Positions 53,554-61,526 of a stretch of 64,000 nt of DNA are shown here, piece by piece. Both the position numbers and the translations under genes were made by a program. Every line of letters begins with the position of its first letter. The first letter of the stretch is position 1. Below the pieces are notes generated by a model, which had not been told where the DNA came from, did no database searches, and worked only from the letters and a program-made list of their open reading frames with translations. Source of the DNA: Virgibacillus siamensis (lineage in GTDB: Bacteria; Bacillota; Bacilli; Bacillales; Amphibacillaceae); contig NZ_FUIH01000007.1 of assembly GCF_900162695.1 (NCBI RefSeq), forward strand, positions 2,914,001 to 2,978,000, read 5' to 3'.

Positions 53554-53694
53554 ATGAAGAAATTATTGATTGCCATCTTTCTGACGATGATTATCAGCTT
53601 TGGTATTATTGGTTACTCACAGTCTACTGATGATGCAAATGATATTGTGGAGCCGAAGCAGGATGCGGATCACAACACAATTGTGGTTAATTAA
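53554..53694 (+). CDS. Putative 46-residue exported or membrane-anchored peptide
   Basis: ATG 53554 opens 46 codons ending TAA 53692-53694: a short basic start (MKKLL), a hydrophobic stretch of about 17 residues (IAIFLTMIISFGIIGYS) and an acidic tail ending HNTIVVN. GGGGG lies about 10 nt upstream and AGG directly before the start. A strong hairpin follows 22 bp after the stop, which supports a separate transcript. It recalls Phr-type pro-peptides in size and layout, but no rap gene is in view. Function unknown. Confidence 0.55.
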   Translation: MKKLLIAIFLTMIISFGIIGYSQSTDDANDIVEPKQDADHNTIVVN

Positions 53695-53715
53695 TAGAGG
53701 AAGAAAGCAGAATTG

Positions 53716-53745
53716 GGAAAGCACCAAAAAGGTGCTTTCCTTTTT
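53716..53745. terminator. Terminator between the small peptide gene and the 3D-domain gene
   Basis: A perfect 10-bp stem, GGAAAGCACC and GGTGCTTTCC, with an AAAAA loop and a TTTTT tail on the plus strand. Confidence 0.88.
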
Positions 53746-53765
53746 AAATTGCTGACTGTATTCTA

Positions 53766-54566
53766 TTATTCTACGATTGTTACATCAACTGTACGTCTGC
53801 CCCAGTCATATGCTTCACTTTTTGTTGGGACATAAACATCTATTTTGTTGCCTTGGATTGCACCGCCGGTATCAGCAGCAGTAGCATAACCATAGCCTTC
53901 TACATATACTTTAGTACCTAAAGGAATAACATTAGGGTCAACTGCAATCACTTTTGCATTTGGATTAGCATTCAGATCCACACCTGTTGCAGTTACACCA
54001 GAGCATCCCGCGCAATCAGCAGTATAAGCTGTTGAAGATACTGTAATTGTTTTACCTTGTGGCTGCTCATTATTCTGTTGTGTAGTTTCGGCTGCTTCTG
54101 CAGTATTTTCTTCAGTTGTTGATTCACTTGCACTACTGTTATCTGCAGCCTTCTCATCAGCTGCCTCAGAGCTTTGTTCTTTATCCTCTGCAGGTGCGGA
54201 TGCATCTTGTGCCTGGTTTTCACCACTTAGCTCGAGTGTCTGTCCAGGTACAATTACATATGATTCAAGGCCGTTCCAAGCCATTAAATCATCAACAGAT
54301 ACATTGTTTTCTTTTCCAATGCCGTAAAGTGTGTCGCCTTTCTTAACTTTGTACAATTCATTTATCATTAATTTTTGTTTTGGATGTATAACAGTTGATT
54401 TTAGGTCATTTGCTTCTTTTAATTCGTCGACAGTTGTGTCATACTCCTGAGCAATTTGCCAAAGAGTATCTCCTTTTTCTACTTTATACTCTGCTGCCGA
54501 TGCAGTAGTTACAGTTGCGCCAGCAATAATGATACTAGTAGCAATTGCGGCTACCATTTTCTTCAT
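53766..54566 (-). CDS. Secreted LysM and 3D-domain cell-wall protein (YocH-like)
   Basis: A 266-residue exported protein: signal peptide (1-25), two LysM repeats (YKVEKGDTLWQIAQEY near 27 and YKVKKGDTLYGIGKEN near 72), a Ser/Glu/Gln-rich linker (about 115-170) and a C-terminal 3D domain with the three conserved aspartates (GVDLN, AVDPNVIPLG, AADTGGAI...KIDVYV). LysM binds peptidoglycan and 3D domains are lytic-transglycosylase-like. In B. subtilis, yocH is controlled by WalRK. The upstream region 54628-54764 has many TGTAA half-sites, compatible with that. Confidence 0.88.
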   Translation of the reverse strand: MKKMVAAIATSIIIAGATVTTASAAEYKVEKGDTLWQIAQEYDTTVDELKEANDLKSTVIHPKQKLMINELYKVKKGDTLYGIGKENNVSVDDLMAWNGLESYVIVPGQTLELSGENQAQDASAPAEDKEQSSEAADEKAADNSSASESTTEENTAEAAETTQQNNEQPQGKTITVSSTAYTADCAGCSGVTATGVDLNANPNAKVIAVDPNVIPLGTKVYVEGYGYATAADTGGAIQGNKIDVYVPTKSEAYDWGRRTVDVTIVE

Positions 54567-54627
54567 GGGTGTTCCCTCCTTAAATTTCTGACAATGCTTA
54601 TCCTATCACACAGGGATGGGCAATGCA

Positions 54628-54764
54628 GTTACAGGAAATTTAAGAGTCTGTTACAAGAGTTACCAATCTGGCAAAAGAATATTACAATTATAATAGAATT
54701 GTAACGAAAGGAACCTTTATTACAAAAAGACAGGCATTTTTGTAACAGGGATTTATTTGTAAAT
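54628..54764. promoter_or_regulatory. Cluster of TGTAA/TTACA half-sites upstream of the 3D-domain gene
   Basis: Half-sites occur near 54628, 54650, 54660 (imperfect), 54681, 54700, 54719, 54741 and 54759, in both orientations. WalR boxes are direct repeats of TGTWAH with a 5-bp gap; I find none with that exact spacing, so WalR control is only suggested by the density and by the gene's function. Confidence 0.3.
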
Positions 54765-54768
54765 GCTG

Positions 54769-56283
54769 CTATGAGCGCGTTTTGTAAAAAGATTTGCCTT
54801 TTGTAACCAAAAACATTCCAGTAGCAAAAACGAGTATTGACAAAGCACCTGCCGTTAAAAATAAACGATCAAATCCGGCTTGAATTGCATTCGAAAGCAT
54901 TTCTGACAGTTTATGCTGTATGTCGGGATCCGCAATCCGCGTTATTTTTTCGGCAAGGTCATTGTAATTGCTGCCAGTAAGATCTGCTGACACTTTATCG
55001 CCGTATGTATTTTGGATTAATGTTTCCGCTTTGGAAAACCCTCCTGCTATGAATGCCGCGTATAACGCAGGAAACAAGGTAAGTCCGATTTGTCGTGTCA
55101 GTGACAATGTCCCAAGTGCGGAACCTTGTTCATTTTCCCGCGCACTTTCGCCCGCAAGTACGTTCAGCGGTGCGCCAAGCAAAATACCCAATCCAACACC
55201 TGCTAATACACTTGCAATCGAAAAGGTCCAAAATCCTGTTACAAAAAACGGAAACATTACGAAACCGATACAGCCAATAACCCCGGAAAGGATGATCGTT
55301 TTGTCCGCACCTTGTTTGTCAGTCATGACCCCGCCCAAACCGGCACCGATTCCGGACGCAACAGCCATTGGTGTCAGCCAGTAACCGGCATTTGCAACCG
55401 GTACCTGCAACACCTGCTGAACATAAGACGGGATAAAGATAATCCCTGCCAGGAAACCGCCTGACAGTAAACCCAAAATAAGTGTAACCTGGAACAAACG
55501 GGTGCGAAGTAATGAATAGGCTAGAATCGGGTCTCCGCCGCGCTGCTCTAATTGATGTTCGTGGAACAGTAAACCGGCAAACAACAATATCCCAACAACA
55601 ATAAATAAAAGAATGAAGATGCTGGATTCGTTGTTCATTCCCGTAATGCCATACATCATTGCTAATATCGCGAAACTGAGCAGGAGAATCCCCTTGTAGT
55701 CAAGTGCATTTGCCGTAGCCGATTTTGATTCCGGTATTGTGATGACCCCTGCAACAATCAGGAAAATAGCAATTGGAATATTAATCATAAACATCCACTG
55801 CCATGTTCCGGTAACATTCAAAATGATCGCACCGAGATTCGGGCCTATAATCGCCGATAGCCCGTGCATTCCTCCAAGCATCCCAAGTGCTTTTCCCTGC
55901 TTATCCTTTGGCATTGTCGCCAGTATGTGTGAACTTCCAATGATAAATATACCACCGCCGCCAATAGCCTGAATAAAACGGGACAGAAGCAGAATAGGGA
56001 ATGACGGACTGATGGCAACCAGTAATGAGCCCACTCCAAAGAGGGCTATTTCGGTAACAAACAGCCGTTTTCTTCCATATTTATCAGATAGCTTGCCCAC
56101 AATTGGTACACTGATGGCGATGCCAAGTGTATATATGGTGATACTCCATGCACCCCATGAAGCGGATACATTAAATGCATCGTTTATGGTTGTTAGTGCT
56201 GTACTGATTATTCCATTATCAAGCCCAGCCATAAAGACTCCAATTGTAAACAAGGTCAATGACCACTTATGTGATGAATTCAT
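54769..56283 (-). CDS. MFS drug:H+ antiporter, DHA2 (14-helix) family
   Basis: A 504-residue efflux transporter. The first helix ends LDNGIISTALTTI, motif A is GKLSDKYGRKRLFV, and motif C-like GMHGLSAIIGPNLGAIIL follows, as in EmrB/QacA-type pumps. The long loop near residues 425-465 (with SADLTGSNYNDLAEKI) is typical of the 14-helix group. The drug or solute exported is unknown. ATG 56283 has GGAGATG upstream. It lies 68 bp after the DUF1002 gene on the same strand. Confidence 0.9.
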   Translation of the reverse strand: MNSSHKWSLTLFTIGVFMAGLDNGIISTALTTINDAFNVSASWGAWSITIYTLGIAISVPIVGKLSDKYGRKRLFVTEIALFGVGSLLVAISPSFPILLLSRFIQAIGGGGIFIIGSSHILATMPKDKQGKALGMLGGMHGLSAIIGPNLGAIILNVTGTWQWMFMINIPIAIFLIVAGVITIPESKSATANALDYKGILLLSFAILAMMYGITGMNNESSIFILLFIVVGILLFAGLLFHEHQLEQRGGDPILAYSLLRTRLFQVTLILGLLSGGFLAGIIFIPSYVQQVLQVPVANAGYWLTPMAVASGIGAGLGGVMTDKQGADKTIILSGVIGCIGFVMFPFFVTGFWTFSIASVLAGVGLGILLGAPLNVLAGESARENEQGSALGTLSLTRQIGLTLFPALYAAFIAGGFSKAETLIQNTYGDKVSADLTGSNYNDLAEKITRIADPDIQHKLSEMLSNAIQAGFDRLFLTAGALSILVFATGMFLVTKGKSFYKTRS

Positions 56284-56351
56284 TTTTACATCTCCAGTAC
56301 ATATGTAAGCGGGCCATCCATAACGTGACCCGCAGTTATTACGTTATTATT

Positions 56352-57266
56352 CTACTTAAAAATACTTTCAAAGAAGTTCCGGATAGCGTTAAAGATGTCT
56401 TTAAAAAATGTCTCCACTTTGTTCCAGAACCCTTCATCATTAACGATTTCGTTGAATTTGTCTTTTACGCTGGATGCAATATCATCCAGCTGTGATGCAA
56501 CTTTGTCAAAATTAATGTCAAGGTTGCGCATTTTTTCAAACAAGTCCACCAGCATTTGCCGGTCAGCATCACTCAATGAAATCTCAAGCTTATTCAACTG
56601 TTCTTTTACAATTTGTTCTATTTCTTCTTTGGTAGCAGGATCTTGTTTGGCTATTTCTTTTTTGATTTCTGTTAACAATTCACTGACCTTTTCCTGACTC
56701 AATCCTTCATTGTTGGCAAGGTCTGTTGCAACACCAAGTTCTTCGTCTGCCACCTGCATACGGTCTTTATCAAGTTGTACGCCTTGTGCATCATATGCCT
56801 TATAGATTCCTGTCAATGCTGAGTGCCCGCTGACCTTTATCGGTGATGCAACATCAACCGTTGCATTTTCCACGCCGGCAGTCAATAGTGCATTCGCGTA
56901 CATTTCCGGTGTTACCTGCGTAATATTGTCCGGTGTCACAATATTGATATCAAGTCCGTGACCTTCTTCCTCACGGGTGATTTTAGCAGAAGAATACATA
57001 TTGGAATTTGGATTTCCATTAATGTATTTTGCAATATCCTCACCTGTAACGGTATATTCCTCCACATTTGCTGCATCCTGGACATCAAGCAATTCTCTGA
57101 CTTCCTGTTCTTGGGAGTCTGATAATGTTTCGCCATATACTACAATCGGAACACCAAGTTTTTCATTAATTCCGTCCCCTGTTGCAAAAACAGATCCGGT
57201 AAATCCTGCTGCCAGAACGATTGCCATCATCCATATAAAACTTACTCTTACCAAGTTTTTATTCAT
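56352..57266 (-). CDS. DUF1002 secreted protein (YpuA-like)
   Basis: A 304-residue exported protein with an N-terminal signal peptide (residues 1-28, ending SVFA). The DUF1002 region includes GVPIVVYGETLSDSQEQEV and TVTGEDIAKYINGN, and later VASPIKVSGHSALTGIYKAY. The C-terminal 100 residues are helical and charged. Role unknown; likely at the cell envelope. ATG 57266 is chosen because AGGAG lies 7 nt upstream; the ATG at 57272 is too close to it. Confidence 0.88.
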   Translation of the reverse strand: MNKNLVRVSFIWMMAIVLAAGFTGSVFATGDGINEKLGVPIVVYGETLSDSQEQEVRELLDVQDAANVEEYTVTGEDIAKYINGNPNSNMYSSAKITREEEGHGLDINIVTPDNITQVTPEMYANALLTAGVENATVDVASPIKVSGHSALTGIYKAYDAQGVQLDKDRMQVADEELGVATDLANNEGLSQEKVSELLTEIKKEIAKQDPATKEEIEQIVKEQLNKLEISLSDADRQMLVDLFEKMRNLDINFDKVASQLDDIASSVKDKFNEIVNDEGFWNKVETFFKDIFNAIRNFFESIFK

Positions 57267-57457
57267 GTCCATACTCCTTTAGTTTTTCAAATTACTACCT
57301 ACATTATAAAGCTTTCAATCAAATATGAATAGATTTTTCCGGAATTGTTTTAATCCCTGCCGTACGGGAATCAGCTAATGAGCATTTTTGTTTCATTTCG
57401 TATATTACTGCTATATATTTAGGGTAACGAAATAAATTTGGAAAGAAGGGATTTGTT

Positions 57458-58711
57458 ATTCCAGAACAAAATCCTAACATTAAACGCAATTTAATCATTA
57501 TGTGGTTTGCGAATTTTTTTGTTGCCGGGAGCATTACGATGGTACTTCCATTTATCTCCCTCTACATTGAAGAATTCGGGGTATTCCCGGATTCGTACGT
57601 ACAGTCCTGGTCCGGGTGGATTTTTGGGATTACCTTTGTGACAGCTTTCATTTTTTCACCAATCTGGGGGCGTATCGGTGATAAATACGGCCGAAAAAAC
57701 ATCCTGATCCTTTCAGCAGCCGGATTAGGAGTCTCTGTTCTGCTGATGGGATTCGCCAATTCCGTCTGGGAACTTTTTTTATTGCGGTTGTTCATGGGGG
57801 TTTTCACCGGTTTCATCCCAATGTCACAAGCGATGATTTCTACCCAGACACCGAAAAAGATTGCCGGGCAAGTACTTGGAACCTTGCAAACAGGCAGTAT
57901 TACAGGGGCTCTGATGGGACCGATGCTTGGCGGAGCACTTGCCGATGTATTTGGGTATGCTTCCACGTTTAGATGGACTTCCATCACCATTATCGCTTCC
58001 GGATTGATTGTATTTTTCGGCGTCAAAGAATTGCTTGTCCAAAAAGATGATACGGAAAAAGAATATAAATCTTACACATCCAAAGAAGTTATGCTGCATG
58101 TGATCAGGAACCCGGTATTGCTGATTGCCATGCTTATCTCAGCCCTTGTACAGATTGCCCACTTCAGTATTCAGCCAATTTTATCATTATATGTAGCTGA
58201 AATTCATGGCCCGGCTAATATTGCATTCTTTTCAGGGGTTGCCTTTTCTGCTGCGGGTCTTGGCAATCTGCTGATGGCAAAACGGTGGGGAAAACTTGGA
58301 GACCGGATTGGCTACACAAAAATTATGATCTTTTTATTATTTATGGCCGGAATCGTATATTTCCCGGGAGCATTTGTCACCAACATCTGGGAACTTGTAG
58401 TTTTACGATTTTTACTTGGCATCTCAATTGGCGGACTTGTTCCGGTTCGGATTGCATATATCAGGCAGGAGGCACCATTATCCATGCAGGGTGAAGTGCT
58501 TGGGTATAATACGAGCCTGCGTTTCCTCGGAAATATTATCGGTCCCGCACTTGGCGGTATCGTTTCCGGGTTTTATGGTTTTACAGGAGTCTTTTTTGTC
58601 ACAAGCGCTCTGCTGATTCTTGGTGGCATCATTATGCTGCTTGCATGGTACCGGCATGAATATGAGAGAAAACAACCCCGCCATTTGTCATCGACTCGGG
58701 GACAGACGTAA
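57458..58711 (+). CDS. MFS multidrug-type transporter (DHA1), probably initiated at AUU
   Basis: A 12-helix efflux transporter. Motif A is GRIGDKYGRKNIL near residue 72. From the first ATG in frame (57500) the protein is 403 residues and would begin inside the first membrane helix, and no ribosome site precedes it. Fourteen codons upstream, ATT 57458-57460 has AGAAGGG exactly 7 nt before it and yields a normal cytosolic start (PEQNPNIKRNLII). No ATG, GTG or TTG lies in frame near the ribosome site. I therefore give the start as AUU, a very rare initiator; a sequencing error is the alternative. The specific substrate is unknown. Confidence 0.75.
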   Translation: MPEQNPNIKRNLIIMWFANFFVAGSITMVLPFISLYIEEFGVFPDSYVQSWSGWIFGITFVTAFIFSPIWGRIGDKYGRKNILILSAAGLGVSVLLMGFANSVWELFLLRLFMGVFTGFIPMSQAMISTQTPKKIAGQVLGTLQTGSITGALMGPMLGGALADVFGYASTFRWTSITIIASGLIVFFGVKELLVQKDDTEKEYKSYTSKEVMLHVIRNPVLLIAMLISALVQIAHFSIQPILSLYVAEIHGPANIAFFSGVAFSAAGLGNLLMAKRWGKLGDRIGYTKIMIFLLFMAGIVYFPGAFVTNIWELVVLRFLLGISIGGLVPVRIAYIRQEAPLSMQGEVLGYNTSLRFLGNIIGPALGGIVSGFYGFTGVFFVTSALLILGGIIMLLAWYRHEYERKQPRHLSSTRGQT

Positions 58712-58799
58712 AACTTCGTCCAAAATGATTGATTATTGCTATCGAATATGCTAAAACTAACAGAGTCAATATTTTTTAAGCAGAAAGAAAGTGATAGCA

Positions 58800-59045
58800 A
58801 TGGGTATAGTCGTTGTTGAGATTTGTGACGGAAATGCAATCACTGCTTTAGATATAGAAGGAATCATTGAAAAGGAATTTCCCGAAGTTGCAGTTTTGAT
58901 GAATGAATGCTTATCATATTGCGGTCTTTGCAGGGTGAAACCTTATGCACTGGTCAATAATAAACGCGTTTTCGGCAACACACCCGAAGAATGCCTGGAC
59001 AAAATTCGCACAGCAATCAAAGAAGAACTGGCTGTTTATCAATAA
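58800..59045 (+). CDS. DUF1450 small cysteine-containing protein (YuzB-like)
   Basis: An 81-residue cytosolic protein. The family stretch NECLSYCGLCRVKPYALVNNKRVFG has three cysteines in a ferredoxin- or thioredoxin-like arrangement, and TPEECLDKI follows. It fits the DUF1450 family, with no known role. ATG 58800 is chosen; a GTG three codons upstream is in frame. The stop overlaps the terminator stem. Confidence 0.85.
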   Translation: MGIVVVEICDGNAITALDIEGIIEKEFPEVAVLMNECLSYCGLCRVKPYALVNNKRVFGNTPEECLDKIRTAIKEELAVYQ

Positions 59046-59058
59046 TCAGCCAGTTCTT
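59023..59058 (+). terminator. Terminator of the DUF1450 gene
   Basis: AAGAACTGGCTG (59023-59034, inside the coding region) pairs with CAGCCAGTTCTT (59047-59058), followed by TATTTTTG. Confidence 0.8.
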
Positions 59059-59064
59059 TATTTT

Positions 59065-59133
59065 TGTCGAAAGTCCTGTGTTCGATGATTTTCAACATTT
59101 CCCGTCAATATATTTCCCGGGAAATATGTCGAA
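59065..59133. repeat. Two TGTCGAA boxes with an 18-bp CCCGGG palindrome
   Basis: TGTCGAA at 59065-59071 and 59127-59133, in direct orientation. Between them is ATATTTCCC GGGAAATAT (59110-59127), a perfect 18-bp palindrome. The combination of a CCCGGG palindrome with TGTCGAA/TTCGACA boxes is also seen at 4643-4716. It lies between two converging genes. Confidence 0.5.
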
Positions 59134-59142
59134 TGAATTTCC

Positions 59143-60312
59143 TTACAAACTTGCTTTTAAAATTTGAAACGAATCATGTCGTGTAAGTTTTTTAAATTTA
59201 CCGTATGCCGGTTTCGCTTCCACACTTTTATCTGCAATAGCTTCTATTTCTTCTTCTGTCAGGTTATATTCCGACAAGTTTTGCGGTGCACCAAGAAGAT
59301 TCCAGAAATTGCGCAGTGCCTCAATCCCTTCCAATGCGACATCATGATTGCTTTTGCCTTCCGGGCTGACAGAAAATACGTTAACGGCAAGTTGTTTGAA
59401 ACGGGCTTCGTTTTGCTCATCCAATACATGCTTCATCCAATTTGGAAAAAGAATCGAAATTCCCCCGGCATGTGGAATATCGTGGATTGCCGACACCGCA
59501 TGTTCCAGATCATGTGTCGCCCAATCCCCTTTGCTGCCCATATTAAGCATACCGTTTCGTGCCAGCACCGCATTCAGCATCACCGTTTCCCGTAACGCAT
59601 AACTGTCCGGATTTTCAAGCAAACGCGGTCCGGTTTCTAGTAAATCCTTTAAAATAGTTTCACAAAGACCGTCCTGTACCGGTGTATTCAGTGAATGGTG
59701 AAAATAGTTTTCCAAAACATGTGCCATAATATCAACAATGCCAAATGTTGTTTGTTCAGGTGGAACCGAATATGTAAACGTCGGATCCAGGATGGAAAAC
59801 TTCGAATACGTAAACGGGGAACTCCACCCTTTTTTCTCTTTCGTTTCCCAATTTGTAATGACAGAGCTCGCATTCATTTCCGAACCCGCTGAAGCCAGCG
59901 TTACAACTGTTCCGAATGGAAGTGCTCCACTAGGGCGTTCTTTCTTTGTAATCAAATCCCATACATCGGCATCATTTTGTGCACCTATCGCAACTGCCTT
60001 GGCAGCATCAATAACACTCCCGCCGCCGACTGCCAGGATGAAGTCAATGTTTTCAGACTTACAAACATCCACCGCCCGCTTTATTGTCGATAGCTTTGGA
60101 TTGGGCTCGACACCGGAAAGTTCAATGGTTTCTAAGTTATCCCCCGCTAAACTTTCCATTATCCGGTCATAAACGCCATTTTTCTTTATACTTCCCCCGC
60201 CATACAATAACAGTATTTTATTTCCATATTTGGATATTTCATTGGGAAGTGCACCAAGCTGATCTTTTCCAAAAATCAGCTTGACCGGATTTTGAAATGT
60301 AAAATTCTCCAA
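59143..60312 (-). CDS. Iron-containing alcohol dehydrogenase (BDH/YugJ-like)
   Basis: A 389-residue type-III alcohol dehydrogenase. NAD binding includes GGGSVIDAAKAVAIGA near residue 97. Metal ligands lie in FGIVDIMAHVLENYF (Asp, His) and HDLEHAVSAIHDIPHAGG (His residues). It resembles NADH-dependent butanol dehydrogenases; the substrate is not certain. TTG 60312 has AAGGGGGGGAG upstream. It is last in a probable lysozyme-RidA-dehydrogenase unit with gaps of 13 and 21 bp. Confidence 0.88.
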   Translation of the reverse strand: MENFTFQNPVKLIFGKDQLGALPNEISKYGNKILLLYGGGSIKKNGVYDRIMESLAGDNLETIELSGVEPNPKLSTIKRAVDVCKSENIDFILAVGGGSVIDAAKAVAIGAQNDADVWDLITKKERPSGALPFGTVVTLASAGSEMNASSVITNWETKEKKGWSSPFTYSKFSILDPTFTYSVPPEQTTFGIVDIMAHVLENYFHHSLNTPVQDGLCETILKDLLETGPRLLENPDSYALRETVMLNAVLARNGMLNMGSKGDWATHDLEHAVSAIHDIPHAGGISILFPNWMKHVLDEQNEARFKQLAVNVFSVSPEGKSNHDVALEGIEALRNFWNLLGAPQNLSEYNLTEEEIEAIADKSVEAKPAYGKFKKLTRHDSFQILKASL

Positions 60313-60333
60313 CTCTACTCCCCCCCTTACAAC

Positions 60334-60711
60334 TTATAATTTGTATGCAACGACGTCCATCTCAACCAATACGTCTTTAGGGAGTTTGCTTACTTCCACC
60401 GTTGCCCTTGCAGGAAATGGATCTGTCAAATAACCACCGTAAATTTCATTAACCGTAGCGAAATCATCCATTGACTTCAAATAAATTGTAAATTTTACCA
60501 CTTGGGCAAATTCCACATCTGCTTCATGCAGAATTGCCTTTAAATTTCTCAACACCTGTTCTGTCTGATTTTCAATACCTTCGACAACTTCTCCTGTTTC
60601 AGGATTAATTGGAATTTGTCCGGAAACATAAACAAAATCACCTGCCTGAATCGCCTGTGAATACGGGCCAATTGCCTCTGGAGCATTTTTTGTAAAAATA
60701 GATCGTACCAT
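60334..60711 (-). CDS. ridA: RidA-family enamine/imine deaminase
   Basis: A 125-residue RidA/YjgF/UK114 protein: PEAIGPYSQAIQAGDFVYVSGQIP at the N-terminus, the catalytic Arg in DPFPARATVEVSKLP near residue 104, and a Glu near the C-terminus (VEMDVVAYKL). Such trimers hydrolyse the reactive 2-aminoacrylate released by PLP enzymes acting on serine, threonine or cysteine. ATG 60711 has AGGAGGA upstream. It sits between a lysozyme-like gene and an alcohol dehydrogenase. Confidence 0.93.
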   Translation of the reverse strand: MVRSIFTKNAPEAIGPYSQAIQAGDFVYVSGQIPINPETGEVVEGIENQTEQVLRNLKAILHEADVEFAQVVKFTIYLKSMDDFATVNEIYGGYLTDPFPARATVEVSKLPKDVLVEMDVVAYKL

Positions 60712-60724
60712 TATGAATTCCTCC

Positions 60725-61345
60725 TTATTTTTCAGCAGTCATTTTCTGCTTGTATTGCATCACATCACGAACATAATAAATATCTCCGTAACATGCATTA
60801 TATTGTTTTGCTTCTTCCCTTAAACATGAGTAGATTGACTGATTTTCAGCTGACCTGTACATCTTTTGGGAAAAATCAATAGCAACTTCTATGGAATACG
60901 TTCCCGATTTTTGATGGACGTAATCTATGAAACCTCTGCCAAAATTATACGATTGAACGGCAAGTTTTAAATCTCCATCTGCTTCATTGATTGCTTCCGA
61001 AAAATAATAAACACCTTGCTCGATGGATCGTTCCGGATTGTCAATGCATCCTCTGTGACCGCAATAACTTTCGGATGACTGCATCGGGTCATTACCCCTG
61101 CCGCCCGATTCCTGCATCATCATTGCCAGCAGCACATCAACATATTCTGTTACTCCGTATTGTTTTGCATACTTCTCAACTACCGGTTTGTAGTTCCACA
61201 CCTTTTCATTAATAAGCGGGCGGGATATCTCAAACTCCTGCTCCGCCAGCCGGAAGGTAAGAATAGAAACCAAAATAAACACACCGACCAGCATTCCTGT
61301 TATGACAACTGTTTTTTGAATGGCTTTCTTTGTTGAGCGTTTCAT
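60725..61345 (-). CDS. Lysozyme-family membrane-anchored muramidase (YocA/CwlT N-domain type)
   Basis: A 206-residue protein with an N-terminal membrane anchor (about residues 13-33) and a lysozyme-like domain. Catalytic Glu lies in AMMMQESGGRGNDPMQSSES near residue 77, followed by ERSIEQGVYYF and VQSYNFGRGFIDYV. It would cut glycan strands of peptidoglycan at the cell surface. ATG 61345 has GGGGG 7 nt upstream. It is divergent from the acyl-CoA synthetase gene. Confidence 0.85.
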   Translation of the reverse strand: MKRSTKKAIQKTVVITGMLVGVFILVSILTFRLAEQEFEISRPLINEKVWNYKPVVEKYAKQYGVTEYVDVLLAMMMQESGGRGNDPMQSSESYCGHRGCIDNPERSIEQGVYYFSEAINEADGDLKLAVQSYNFGRGFIDYVHQKSGTYSIEVAIDFSQKMYRSAENQSIYSCLREEAKQYNACYGDIYYVRDVMQYKQKMTAEK

Positions 61346-61526
61346 TCCATCCCCCGATAACTCTTCTCTTTATAGTAATTGTTTGGTTGCAGGATTCCGT
61401 TCCCAAACCATATCCATTGTAGCATTTATTTCTGTTTCTGTTTACTGCAATATTTTTTATAATAATTCCAATTGTATGATATTATTGAGATGCGCTTGTA
61501 CACTACTAAAAAGGGGATGGTTTGCC

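Noticed and set aside
54628..54764. Definite WalR operator before the YocH-like gene
   Set aside because: Many TGTAA half-sites but none in the exact direct-repeat spacing; kept only as a low-confidence cluster.
61320..61526. 69-residue upstream extension of the acyl-CoA ligase
   Set aside because: It overlaps the divergent lysozyme gene's start and promoter region; ATG 61527 has a clear ribosome site and family N-terminus.
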